A stretch of DNA of 7,110 nt from NCBI GenBank assembly GCA_903930515.1, contig CAIYYW010000264.1, positions 1 through 7,110 of the forward strand, read 5' to 3'. The notes beneath the pieces were generated by a model, which searched no databases, had not been told where the DNA came from, and worked only from the letters and a program-made list of their open reading frames with translations. The position numbers and the translations under genes were made by a program. The first letter of the stretch is position 1. The number at the start of each line of letters is the position of its first letter. This stretch comes from an uncultured delta proteobacterium. GTDB taxonomy: Bacteria > RBG-13-61-14 > DRUE01. Below are positions 1 through 6,211 of this stretch, in pieces.

Positions 1-699
1 GCCTCGGTCAAAGACCTGATCGGAGAAGTGGTCGCGCTGCTTATCGCCGCGGGGGTGATTCATTTTTTCGGCCAGAAAAACAGGATGATGACGATCATCA
101 TCCCCTTGCTCATTATCATCCGCTTCATCCTCCTGAACCGAAAAGGCGATTGGATCTTTCTCCTGCTCGGAGTCGTGCTCGGCGGCGGAAACGACATCCT
201 CTCAATGTATAAGGGCGTCTATTATTATCTGCCCGGAACCTTCCTCTCCCTACCGATCCCGGCCTGGATGCTTTTGTTCTGGGGAGAGATTTTCATTTTT
301 TTCCGGAAGCTCACCCGGTTCGGCCCTTTCATCGGCGAGCTGCCCGGTTTCAAGAGATTGATTGACCTTCCGCTCGCGCTTGATTTTATGGTGGCAATAA
401 TTTACCGGATGACCATCTACCGGCTGGCGAGCCGATCCTGGCTCCCGGACGCGATCTTTGCGAGTATTTTGATCCTGCGGTTCCTGCTCGCGCCTCCTAA
501 AAATAACGAGCGCAAGCTTATGCTCTGCATCTTGATCCTCGGCCCGCTCTACGAAATATTCCTGATCCGTTCCGGCCTCTATGTCTATCAGACCGGGGTG
601 GTTTTCGGAATGCCGCTTTGGCTCATCATCTACTGGGTCTTCATCCTCCGCTTCCTCAAGGCGATCATTGACCGGATTGAATTTTATTATGCGAAATGA
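1..699 (+). CDS. Polytopic membrane protein with two similar halves, open at left edge
   Basis: I do not recognise a specific function. The frame is open from base 1 and ends at TGA 697-699. A GTG at 28 could start it, but its only Shine-Dalgarno-like GGAG lies 2 bases away, so the gene probably begins outside the window. Numbering from that GTG, hydrophobic segments lie near residues 2-15, 20-36, 42-58, 76-92, 117-132, 139-155, 163-180 and 194-212, about eight membrane passes. The protein looks internally duplicated: an RF pair (32-33 and 151-152), a GxYxY motif (63-67 and 183-187) and PxWxxxxW (78-85 and 196-203) recur in the same order about 119 residues apart. The GxYxY and P-x-W-x-x-x-x-W pattern recalls DUF2878-like membrane proteins (from memory, unverified). 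It converges on the kinase gene and is not in its operon. No terminator hairpin is visible in the gap. Confidence 0.72.
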   Translation, partial: ASVKDLIGEVVALLIAAGVIHFFGQKNRMMTIIIPLLIIIRFILLNRKGDWIFLLLGVVLGGGNDILSMYKGVYYYLPGTFLSLPIPAWMLLFWGEIFIFFRKLTRFGPFIGELPGFKRLIDLPLALDFMVAIIYRMTIYRLASRSWLPDAIFASILILRFLLAPPKNNERKLMLCILILGPLYEIFLIRSGLYVYQTGVVFGMPLWLIIYWVFILRFLKAIIDRIEFYYAK

Positions 700-714
700 T
701 GAGCTCGCGACTGA

Positions 715-1782
715 CTAAATTTTTCCGGTCTCAATCAATCTTTGGGCGTTGCGGGAGAGCAGGACCACCATCAGGATCAGGGGCTTGAAGCGCTCGTCCC
801 GGGTATGGCCTTTGACATAGCGGTAATAAATCTGCTGCACCACCACGCCGATCTTGAACAGGGCGAAGATCACATAGTAAGGCAGGTTGGCGATGTCGCG
901 TCCGGTGATTTCAGCGTATCGGTCGGCGAGCTTCCGGCGGGGATAACTGCCCGGGGCATAAGTCGGCCCGAACGCGGCCAACTTGAGTTCATCCGGATCA
1001 TCCGCGTTGACCCAGTATCCGAGCGAGACCCCCAGGTCCACCAGCGGGTCTCCGATGGTTGACATCTCCCAGTCCAGGACTCCGATGATTTTGGCCAGGT
1101 CGTTGGGGTCCAGCACCAGGTTGTCATACTTATAATCGTTATGGACCAAAGTCGGCGCCGGGGATTGCGGCATATTTTTTTTCAGCCAGTCAATCACGGC
1201 GTTGATTTCCGGAATGTCGTCGGTCTGCGAGCCGGTGTAGCGGTCGGCCCATCCGTGAACCTGGCGGTAAAGGAAACCCTCGGGCTTGGATCCCTGGTCC
1301 AGGCCGATTGCTTTGTAATCAACCGCGTGGATCTCGGCCAGGTTTTTGATGAAGGATTCGCAAAGATCGGCCGCGACCGGGGCTGGAAAATCCAATCCCG
1401 GCGGGACTTGGCGGCGCAGGATCACCCCCTTGATCCGGTCCATCACATAAAAATTCGCGCCGATGACCGTCTCGTCCCGGCAAAAGACCAGCGGCTTCGG
1501 AACCTTGGGATAGACCGGGAAGAGCGCGGTGAAAATCCGGAACTCCCTCTCCATATCGTGCGCGGTTTTGACCTTGCTCCCGAACGGGGGCCTGCGCAAA
1601 ACCAGCTCCCGGTCCCCGACCTTGACCAGGTAGGTCAGGTTGGAATATCCGGAGGGGAATTGCGAAACCGAAATCTCTCCGGTCAGGCCGGGGATTTTAT
1701 CCGCCAAATATTTTTTTATTGTTTCCAGGTCCAGCTCCTCGCCCTTGCGGATCGGCTTGGTCTGATCAATAAAATTCTCCAT
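715..1782 (-). CDS. APH-fold phosphotransferase, ACAD10/11-type acyl-CoA kinase
   Basis: This 355-residue protein belongs to the aminoglycoside phosphotransferase/choline kinase fold, in the subgroup that partners acyl-CoA dehydrogenases rather than giving drug resistance. Visible motifs are the nucleotide-loop region FPSGYSNLTY (42-51), VLRRPP (61-66), AHDMERE (74-80), the catalytic loop HNDYKYDN (214-221, with catalytic Asp216 and Asn221) and metal-binding DWE (237-239). The likely reaction is ATP-dependent phosphorylation of the hydroxyl of a 4-hydroxyacyl-CoA, as known for LvaA of the levulinate pathway and the kinase domain of ACAD11. The exact substrate is inferred. The frame stays open to 1884, but that extension overlaps the dehydrogenase and has a non-homologous look. 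ATG 1782 has GAGGGAG seven bases upstream and is preferred. The dehydrogenase stop lies 22 bases upstream, so the two are probably co-transcribed. TAG stop at 715-717. Confidence 0.92.
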   Translation of the reverse strand: MENFIDQTKPIRKGEELDLETIKKYLADKIPGLTGEISVSQFPSGYSNLTYLVKVGDRELVLRRPPFGSKVKTAHDMEREFRIFTALFPVYPKVPKPLVFCRDETVIGANFYVMDRIKGVILRRQVPPGLDFPAPVAADLCESFIKNLAEIHAVDYKAIGLDQGSKPEGFLYRQVHGWADRYTGSQTDDIPEINAVIDWLKKNMPQSPAPTLVHNDYKYDNLVLDPNDLAKIIGVLDWEMSTIGDPLVDLGVSLGYWVNADDPDELKLAAFGPTYAPGSYPRRKLADRYAEITGRDIANLPYYVIFALFKIGVVVQQIYYRYVKGHTRDERFKPLILMVVLLSRNAQRLIETGKI

Positions 1783-1789
1783 TCCCAAA

Positions 1790-1796
1790 CTCCCTC
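1790..1796 (-). promoter_or_regulatory. Ribosome binding site of the kinase gene
   Basis: GAGGGAG lies seven bases before ATG 1782, in the gap after the dehydrogenase stop codon. It decides the kinase start against the 34-codon longer frame reaching 1884. Confidence 0.8.
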
Positions 1797-1804
1797 TTCC
1801 GGTT

Positions 1805-3013
1805 TTACTTTTTTTCCTGCTTTTGATATTTGCGGAGAATGCGCTTGGCCACCACCACCTTGTGCACCTCATCCGCGCCGTCATAAATCCGGGACCCGCG
1901 CTCCATCCGGTAGAAGAAGGAGAGGATGGTGTCGTCGGACACGCCTAGCCCTCCGTGGACCTGGATCGCCCGGTCAATCACCTTCATCATTATATTGGCG
2001 GTATAGAACTTGATCAGAGAAATTTCCTCCCGAGCCGCGTACGCGCCCTGGGTATCAATCTTCCAGGCCGCGTGAAGGACCATCAGCCGCGCCGCGTGAA
2101 TCTCCGCGCGCGATTCCGCGATCCATTCCTGGACGATCTGCTTGGTGGCCAGGGTTTTGTTGCCGCCCACATCCCTTTTCGCGGCATACTCGCACATCAT
2201 CTCAAAACTTCTCTGGGCGATCCCGGTGTAGCGCATGCAATGATGAATCCGGCCCGGCCCCAGCCGTTCCTGCGCGATCACGAACCCCTGTCCCTCCGGC
2301 CCGAGTAAATTTTTACCCGGCACCCGGACATTCTGATACATAATCTCGCCGTGAGAGGCGTAATCCTCGCCCGCGTGTCCCATCACGGAAATGTTCCGGA
2401 CCAGGTTGAATCCGGGCGTGTCGGTCGGGACAATGATCATTGACGCGCGCGAATAAGGAGAGGGAGCCTCCGGGTTGGTGATCGCCATCACGATCGCGAA
2501 GCGAGACCCGTCCGCGGAAGACGAGAACCATTTATGTCCGTTGATCACATAATCGTCCTTGTCCTTGACCGCAGTGCAGGCCATCTCGGTCGGGTTAGAC
2601 CCGGCGAATTCCGGCTCGGTCATAGAGAAACAACTGCGGATTTCTCCCCGGATCAAGGGCCGCATATATTTTTCCTTCTGCTCCTCGGTCGCGTATTTGG
2701 CCAGGATTTCTATGTTGCCCGCGTCCGGGGCCTGGCTCCCGAAACAATAAGGCCCGATCGGACTCCTCCCGATCTCCTCGCACAAGATCGCGTATCCCAT
2801 AAAGCCGATCCCGACCCCGCCCAGCTCCTTGGGCAGTTGCGGCGCCCACAGTTCCATCTGCTTCACCTTGCCCCGGACCTCCTCCAGCTTCGGCTTCATC
2901 GCCTTGAAGCTCTTGAATAAAAAATGCGGCTCCAGCGGATACACTTCCTTGTTCATAAACTCCCGCACCATCTCCAGACAGACCTGGGTCTTTTCGTCAA
3001 TAGAGAATTCCAT
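1805..3013 (-). CDS. Acyl-CoA dehydrogenase, ACAD10/11-like
   Basis: A full-length 402-residue FAD-dependent acyl-CoA dehydrogenase, cytosolic by lack of a signal peptide. The N-terminal helical domain (about 1-125) contains EEIGRSPIGPYCF (79-91). The FAD/substrate signature SMTEPEFAGSN (130-140) begins the middle beta domain and is followed by NGHKWFSS (158-165). LGPGRIHHCMR (251-261), resembling the ACAD11 type, opens the C-terminal domain. QVHGGLGVSDD (351-361) and RIYDGADEVHK (375-385) follow. Asp378 sits where medium-chain dehydrogenase has its catalytic Glu, in a DGxDEVH setting like ACAD10/11. Together with the adjacent kinase this suggests phosphate elimination or alpha-beta chemistry on 4-phospho-acyl-CoA, as proposed for LvaC and ACAD11, rather than plain chain oxidation. 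That step is inference. The start ATG has AGGAGG seven bases upstream. No convincing promoter is seen in the 79 bases after the nuclease gene, so read-through is possible. TAA stop at 1805-1807. Confidence 0.95.
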   Translation of the reverse strand: MEFSIDEKTQVCLEMVREFMNKEVYPLEPHFLFKSFKAMKPKLEEVRGKVKQMELWAPQLPKELGGVGIGFMGYAILCEEIGRSPIGPYCFGSQAPDAGNIEILAKYATEEQKEKYMRPLIRGEIRSCFSMTEPEFAGSNPTEMACTAVKDKDDYVINGHKWFSSSADGSRFAIVMAITNPEAPSPYSRASMIIVPTDTPGFNLVRNISVMGHAGEDYASHGEIMYQNVRVPGKNLLGPEGQGFVIAQERLGPGRIHHCMRYTGIAQRSFEMMCEYAAKRDVGGNKTLATKQIVQEWIAESRAEIHAARLMVLHAAWKIDTQGAYAAREEISLIKFYTANIMMKVIDRAIQVHGGLGVSDDTILSFFYRMERGSRIYDGADEVHKVVVAKRILRKYQKQEKK

Positions 3014-3020
3014 TGAAATT

Positions 3021-3026
3021 CCTCCT
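3021..3026 (-). promoter_or_regulatory. Consensus ribosome binding site of the acyl-CoA dehydrogenase
   Basis: A perfect AGGAGG lies seven bases before ATG 3013. It is the strongest translation signal in the window, suggesting the dehydrogenase is the best-translated gene of the block whatever promoter drives it. Confidence 0.85.
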
Positions 3027-3092
3027 CTTTATTTTTTCCGGTTCCCGCTAACTATTTCTGCGGTACACGACGAACAAGAAACTACAAAAGAT

Positions 3093-4148
3093 TCATAAAA
3101 TTCGGTTTATGATCAGATCCAAATTCATCTCCCAAATCTCAGGAGAAAAGGAGATCTTATCAAGACCGCGAATCTGGCTGACAATATCAATTGGAATGGC
3201 ATTGAATTCGGGAGTTAAGGCCAGCAATATTGGCTTGAGGTTAAAATTACGGCCACCGATAATATGACCGCCGAGATCTTCTCTGGACCAATTTATATAG
3301 TAGTCCAACTGCCCGGGAGAAAAATTTACATTGGTGGATGATTTGGGATGCTTTAACTCAATCAGCCGGTATAAAAATCTAGTCTCATCCAATTTTTCAA
3401 TGATAAAAATGTCTATTTTTTGCATACCGGAACCGGCAAACAATTCATTCCCGATCCAGACGATATTTTTGCCGAAGATCTCAGGGTAAAAGTTATTATT
3501 TCCCAATTTTAGGTTTTGGAGAAGGAAGGCCTGAAAATGAACTTCTCTTTTTCTTATTTCCTGCTCGCTAACCCTGATGGGCGTGCCAATATTATGATCA
3601 TTAGTCTCCTCCCCTGGAATGATTTGGCAATTTTCGGAATCCAAAGAAAAACTTTCCGCCTGCATAAATTCGCCATTATTTTCGCTCCTGATCAGAGAAA
3701 TTAATCTCTCTAATTCCCAGGGCAAAAGCATGGTGTTGCCCCGACCGCCTTTCATTTTTCGGTAGATCAAAGTCCAGAGTAATTCTTTGGCATAGGTTGG
3801 CAATTTATCTAAAGCCACCCATTCCAAAACCCCCTTGGAATAAACTTGGTAAGGCTTGATTTTCTTTCTATAAATGAGCTTTAGCGGCAAATCTGGATTT
3901 TGAGCCGAAGGCCCGGTCAAGTGATAAACGACATCTTCCACAGCTTGAAACAATCCGAAGAAGCGGCCTTTTCTTATTTTCGTTCCTTCAATATAGAAAA
4001 AGATCAGATCTCCCGTCTTAATTCTCAGCATATCCGCCAGCAGGCTGATGTTGTTGTCTTTTTCTCTGGAACTGGTTCCCACAAACATGTTTTTTAAGTG
4101 AATGGGCAGGGTTTGCTCATTGACGATAAAAACATGTCCAGTGATCAT
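3093..4148 (-). CDS. Probable restriction endonuclease: PUA/EVE-like domain plus PD-(D/E)XK nuclease
   Basis: This 351-residue protein probably has two domains. The N-terminal half (about 1-155) is beta-rich, with GDLIFFYIEG (46-55), GRFFGLFQAVEDVVY (61-75) and GRGNTMLLPWELERL (135-149). This arrangement resembles PUA/EVE/YTH-like folds that read modified bases, but the assignment is tentative. A low-complexity linker (about 157-200) leads to a C-terminal PD-(D/E)XK nuclease: helix with Glu202, QKIDIFII with Asp246, LIELKH with Glu264 and Lys266, then a helix with Gln280 and Tyr284, an arrangement also seen in DUF91/NucS-type nucleases. The start ATG overlaps the methyltransferase stop as ATGA, indicating translational coupling. 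The pairing argues for a Type II-like restriction enzyme, though a modification-dependent nuclease cannot be excluded. It is AT-richer than the flanking genes. Recognition sequence unknown. TGA stop at 3093-3095. Confidence 0.82.
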   Translation of the reverse strand: MITGHVFIVNEQTLPIHLKNMFVGTSSREKDNNISLLADMLRIKTGDLIFFYIEGTKIRKGRFFGLFQAVEDVVYHLTGPSAQNPDLPLKLIYRKKIKPYQVYSKGVLEWVALDKLPTYAKELLWTLIYRKMKGGRGNTMLLPWELERLISLIRSENNGEFMQAESFSLDSENCQIIPGEETNDHNIGTPIRVSEQEIRKREVHFQAFLLQNLKLGNNNFYPEIFGKNIVWIGNELFAGSGMQKIDIFIIEKLDETRFLYRLIELKHPKSSTNVNFSPGQLDYYINWSREDLGGHIIGGRNFNLKPILLALTPEFNAIPIDIVSQIRGLDKISFSPEIWEMNLDLIINRIL

Positions 4149-5281
4149 ATTGCTTTCCTACCTTTCTTAAACAAAAGAATGTACTCGTGCTTAAAAATAT
4201 AAAACCCTCCCACCAGGGCGCGATATCTCCAGAGTTCTTTCTGGTTTCTTTTCGCACGGGTCTCATCGAAATTTTTAACTATGATTCCCTTCAGGGTATA
4301 ACCTCTCTTTTTGACTTCTTCCATGCAATAAAATCCGAGTGGAAGCCATTCTCCCTGCTGGTATTTATCTCCGATCACCACGGCAAGGAATCTGCCGGGA
4401 TCAAGATAGGGAGTCAAATTTTCCACCACTTCGCCGAAGTTTTTCAAAAAATCTTGCAGGCTTTGGGAATTGGACAGGTCTTCTTGTAAGCCGCTGAATT
4501 TAATGATGTCAAAATAAGGCGGATGCAGGACGGCTAATTGAAAAGATTTGATACCGGATTCGGATAGAATTTTCTTATAATCAACCTTCCTTGAATCTCC
4601 GACGATCACCTCAGTCTTTGCATCCTTTAAATTTCTCTCCTTTTCAATCAGTGCTTTTGCTTTTTCCGCGACGACCGGGTTAATTTCAATACCGATTCCA
4701 TTTCTTCCCAATCGTTTGCCTTCAATCAAAGTGGTACCGCTTCCAAGAAATGGATCCAGCACCGATTCCCCCTGCTTGGTGTATCGCAACATCAACTGCC
4801 TGGGGATTTGGGGAATAAAATTCCCCCAATACCATCCCAGATGCGCTCCGGAATTGTCTCGTTTTTCAATCAGCCACAAGCTGTCTGTGATGATCTCTTC
4901 GTATTCCTGCCAGCGGTTCAAATCCAGATCATTGTAGCGCGAGATTCTAGACTCAGTTATGCTTTTGATCAGCCGGTTCAGATAATATCTTGCCCGCTCC
5001 AAAGTCCGGGCTGAAAGCATCTGGTCCATCTGGCCGAGGAGCACAGAAGATTTATATTCCACGATCTCAGCCGGGTTCAAGGTTATCAAAGAGGAATCCG
5101 AATTTTCCTGGATCAGGCTATCGCGCAATTTACCGAGCTGTGAGCGGAAGAGGTTGATGGAATCAACATTTGACAATTCCGCCAGCCGGTTCATCAAATG
5201 AGACCGGTTCATGGTCAGGTACTTGTTCCCGCTCGGCGCTTTTTGCTCAAATAAATTTTGGGCTGGCTCATCCTTTTTCAT
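4145..5281 (-). CDS. DNA amino-methyltransferase (N6-adenine or N4-cytosine) of an R-M pair
   Basis: An S-adenosylmethionine-dependent DNA methyltransferase of 378 residues from ATG 5281 (TTG 5302 would add 7; residue numbers here count from that TTG). A helical N-terminal region of about 150 residues precedes motif X (HLGWYWGNFIPQIPRQL, 154-170), motif I DPFLGSGTT (183-191, AdoMet loop), an acidic strand end GIGIEINP (203-210), GDSRKV (235-240), motif IV HPPYFD (260-265, catalytic), VVIGDK (308-313) and the closing HEYILLFKK (372-380). X-I-IV order with PPY marks an exocyclic-amine methylase. Adenine N6 or cytosine N4 cannot be told apart here. Motif IV has His where Asp, Asn or Ser is usual. 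ATG 5281 is chosen because a strong promoter ends just upstream and overlaps the TTG. The gene precedes and overlaps the nuclease gene, so methylase would be made first. It probably protects host sites from that nuclease. Confidence 0.92.
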   Translation of the reverse strand: MKKDEPAQNLFEQKAPSGNKYLTMNRSHLMNRLAELSNVDSINLFRSQLGKLRDSLIQENSDSSLITLNPAEIVEYKSSVLLGQMDQMLSARTLERARYYLNRLIKSITESRISRYNDLDLNRWQEYEEIITDSLWLIEKRDNSGAHLGWYWGNFIPQIPRQLMLRYTKQGESVLDPFLGSGTTLIEGKRLGRNGIGIEINPVVAEKAKALIEKERNLKDAKTEVIVGDSRKVDYKKILSESGIKSFQLAVLHPPYFDIIKFSGLQEDLSNSQSLQDFLKNFGEVVENLTPYLDPGRFLAVVIGDKYQQGEWLPLGFYCMEEVKKRGYTLKGIIVKNFDETRAKRNQKELWRYRALVGGFYIFKHEYILLFKKGRKAI

Positions 5282-5290
5282 TACTCTAGA

Positions 5291-5319
5291 ATTATTTACC
5301 AAAATTCAGTTCAGGTCAA
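5291..5319 (-). promoter_or_regulatory. Sigma-70-type promoter of the R-M operon
   Basis: On the minus strand, TTGACC (5314-5319) and AATAAT (5291-5296) are separated by exactly 17 bases; each hexamer matches five of six consensus positions. The expected transcription start is about base 5284, leaving only three bases before ATG 5281, so the methyltransferase mRNA would be nearly leaderless. No Shine-Dalgarno sequence precedes that ATG, which agrees. The alternative TTG start at 5302 lies inside the promoter and would not be transcribed from it. Confidence 0.72.
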
Positions 5320-5336
5320 CTCTGGATCAGGTTCAG
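5305..5336. repeat. Short TTCAG/TCAGGT repeats around the R-M promoter -35
   Basis: On the plus strand TTCAG occurs at 5305-5309, TTCAGGT at 5310-5316, TCAGGT at 5327-5332 and TTCAG at 5332-5336, covering the spacer start, the -35 and the bases upstream. They could be binding sites for a regulator or for the methyltransferase itself, but such short repeats may also be chance. No controller (C) protein gene is present in the cassette. Confidence 0.3.
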
Positions 5337-5429
5337 ATCTTTGTGGCCGAGGTCGGAGATTGCGCGCCTATTGCCCAAAGGCCTTTTCCCGGAGTGTTTA
5401 AATATTCCTCTTGCGGCATAGGTTTTGAA

Positions 5430-6155
5430 TTATCGGTATGAGATCAGACCGGGTCGGTCCAAGTGCGGGGTTGTGTTGAATGAAGCCAGGGAAAATTTAT
5501 CCTCGCTATATCGGAATTCGGTGATGGATCCATTGGCAATCACCCATCCCAGCTCCAGCGCGGTTTTGTCTCCGAGGCCCAGGGCTTTTTGGATCGCCGC
5601 GGAAATGGGGCCTCCGGAGGTGAACACGGCCACGGTTTTCCCAGAGCCTTGTTCCGCGATCACCAGGTCCAGGCCTTGGTTCACCCGGCCGGTGAATTCC
5701 CTCCAGGTTTCCATTCCGGGCAGTTTTAACTTTTCGTCCACCCACATATCCATTGCCCGGGCGAAAACTTTTTGGAAAGCCTTTTTATTATTGACCAGGT
5801 CGGGCGGGACGCCCGATGCCGGCTCTTTGACCAATTGCGCGAGCTCGGGATACTGGGTGAGCACGGTGGAAAGGGAACCGGTCAGGAGGTGGCGGGTCTC
5901 GTATTCGTCAAAGTTGTTCAGGATGATCGGGTCGGGAAATTTTTCGCCCGCCGCGGAGAACTCTTCCTTTACCCATCGCGCGCTGTTTTGCTGTCGGACC
6001 AATGCCCCGGCGTAAACCGCGTCCGGCCGGATCCCCCGCTGGACCCAGAATTTTCCCAGCGAATGCATCTGGACCTCGCCCAGCTCCGAGAGCCGGTCGT
6101 AATCGGCCTGTCCGAACGAGGCCTGTCCGTGCCGGATTAAATATAAAATGCTCAT
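5430..6155 (-). CDS. Histidine phosphatase family protein (PGAM-like)
   Basis: A 241-residue cytosolic protein of the histidine phosphatase (phosphoglycerate mutase-like) superfamily. IRHGQASFG (7-15) carries the phosphorylated His9, with Arg8. LVRQQNSA (52-59) supplies Arg54, and DEYE (83-86) the probable acid Glu. The second core His, normally in a xHGG motif late in the chain, is replaced: FTSGGPIS (178-185) has Ser180. From memory this SGG form recurs in a subfamily ending SFNxTPHLD (here 225-233), so it is likely a subfamily trait rather than decay. Substrate unknown. It lies upstream of the dehydrogenase and kinase on the same strand, now separated by the R-M pair, and may act on phosphorylated or CoA-linked intermediates of that pathway (inference). 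A near-consensus promoter with a palindrome lies upstream. The Shine-Dalgarno is poor: AAAGGA is 17 bases from the ATG. TAA stop at 5430-5432. Confidence 0.9.
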   Translation of the reverse strand: MSILYLIRHGQASFGQADYDRLSELGEVQMHSLGKFWVQRGIRPDAVYAGALVRQQNSARWVKEEFSAAGEKFPDPIILNNFDEYETRHLLTGSLSTVLTQYPELAQLVKEPASGVPPDLVNNKKAFQKVFARAMDMWVDEKLKLPGMETWREFTGRVNQGLDLVIAEQGSGKTVAVFTSGGPISAAIQKALGLGDKTALELGWVIANGSITEFRYSEDKFSLASFNTTPHLDRPGLISYR

Positions 6156-6195
6156 TTTCGGTAACTACTCATTCCTTTCGGAGGCTGCTTTGCAG

Positions 6196-6211
6196 GCATT
6201 TTATAAAATGC
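6196..6211. promoter_or_regulatory. Perfect 16-base palindrome over the -10, candidate operator
   Basis: GCATTTTATAAAATGC is identical to its own reverse complement and contains the whole -10 of the minus-strand promoter, the usual place for a repressor site (for example TetR- or GntR-type regulators of acyl-CoA genes; none is encoded in this window). A second small dyad, CTGC-TTT-GCAG (6185-6195), abuts it and spans the predicted transcription start. Binding is inferred. Confidence 0.5.

Noticed and set aside
700-714. Bidirectional terminator between the convergent membrane protein and kinase genes
   Set aside because: The 15-base gap contains only short self-complementary tetramers to hexamers (GAGCTC, TCGCGA) and no stem-loop with a T-tract.
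1783-1884. 34-codon N-terminal extension of the kinase
   Set aside because: It overlaps the dehydrogenase end, is rich in R, W and S without family similarity, and a good ribosome site precedes ATG 1782.
1141-2013. 290-codon plus-strand reading frame
   Set aside because: It runs antisense across the kinase and into the dehydrogenase, both of which have clear catalytic motifs in the minus-strand frames.
3014-3110. TTGTTC or TTGGAT as a -35 for the dehydrogenase
   Set aside because: At 16-18 base spacing neither has a -10 matching more than two or three consensus positions.
5282-5302. TTG start seven codons upstream for the methyltransferase
   Set aside because: The TTG lies within the predicted promoter, just before the -10, and would not be in the transcript.
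5325-5345. GGTTCAGATC resembling a tRNA T-loop, considered as an integration scar
   Set aside because: The flanking bases do not form the T-stem and no acceptor or anticodon arm is found; no integrase is present.
5384-5396. AAAGGCCTTT palindrome as a terminator after the phosphatase
   Set aside because: It has no loop and is not followed by a T-tract on the minus strand, so it does not form a convincing intrinsic terminator.
5333-5419. 28-codon minus-strand open frame starting at ATG 5419
   Set aside because: It has no ribosome site, no recognisable motif and ends within the repeats before the R-M promoter; such a short frame is likely by chance.
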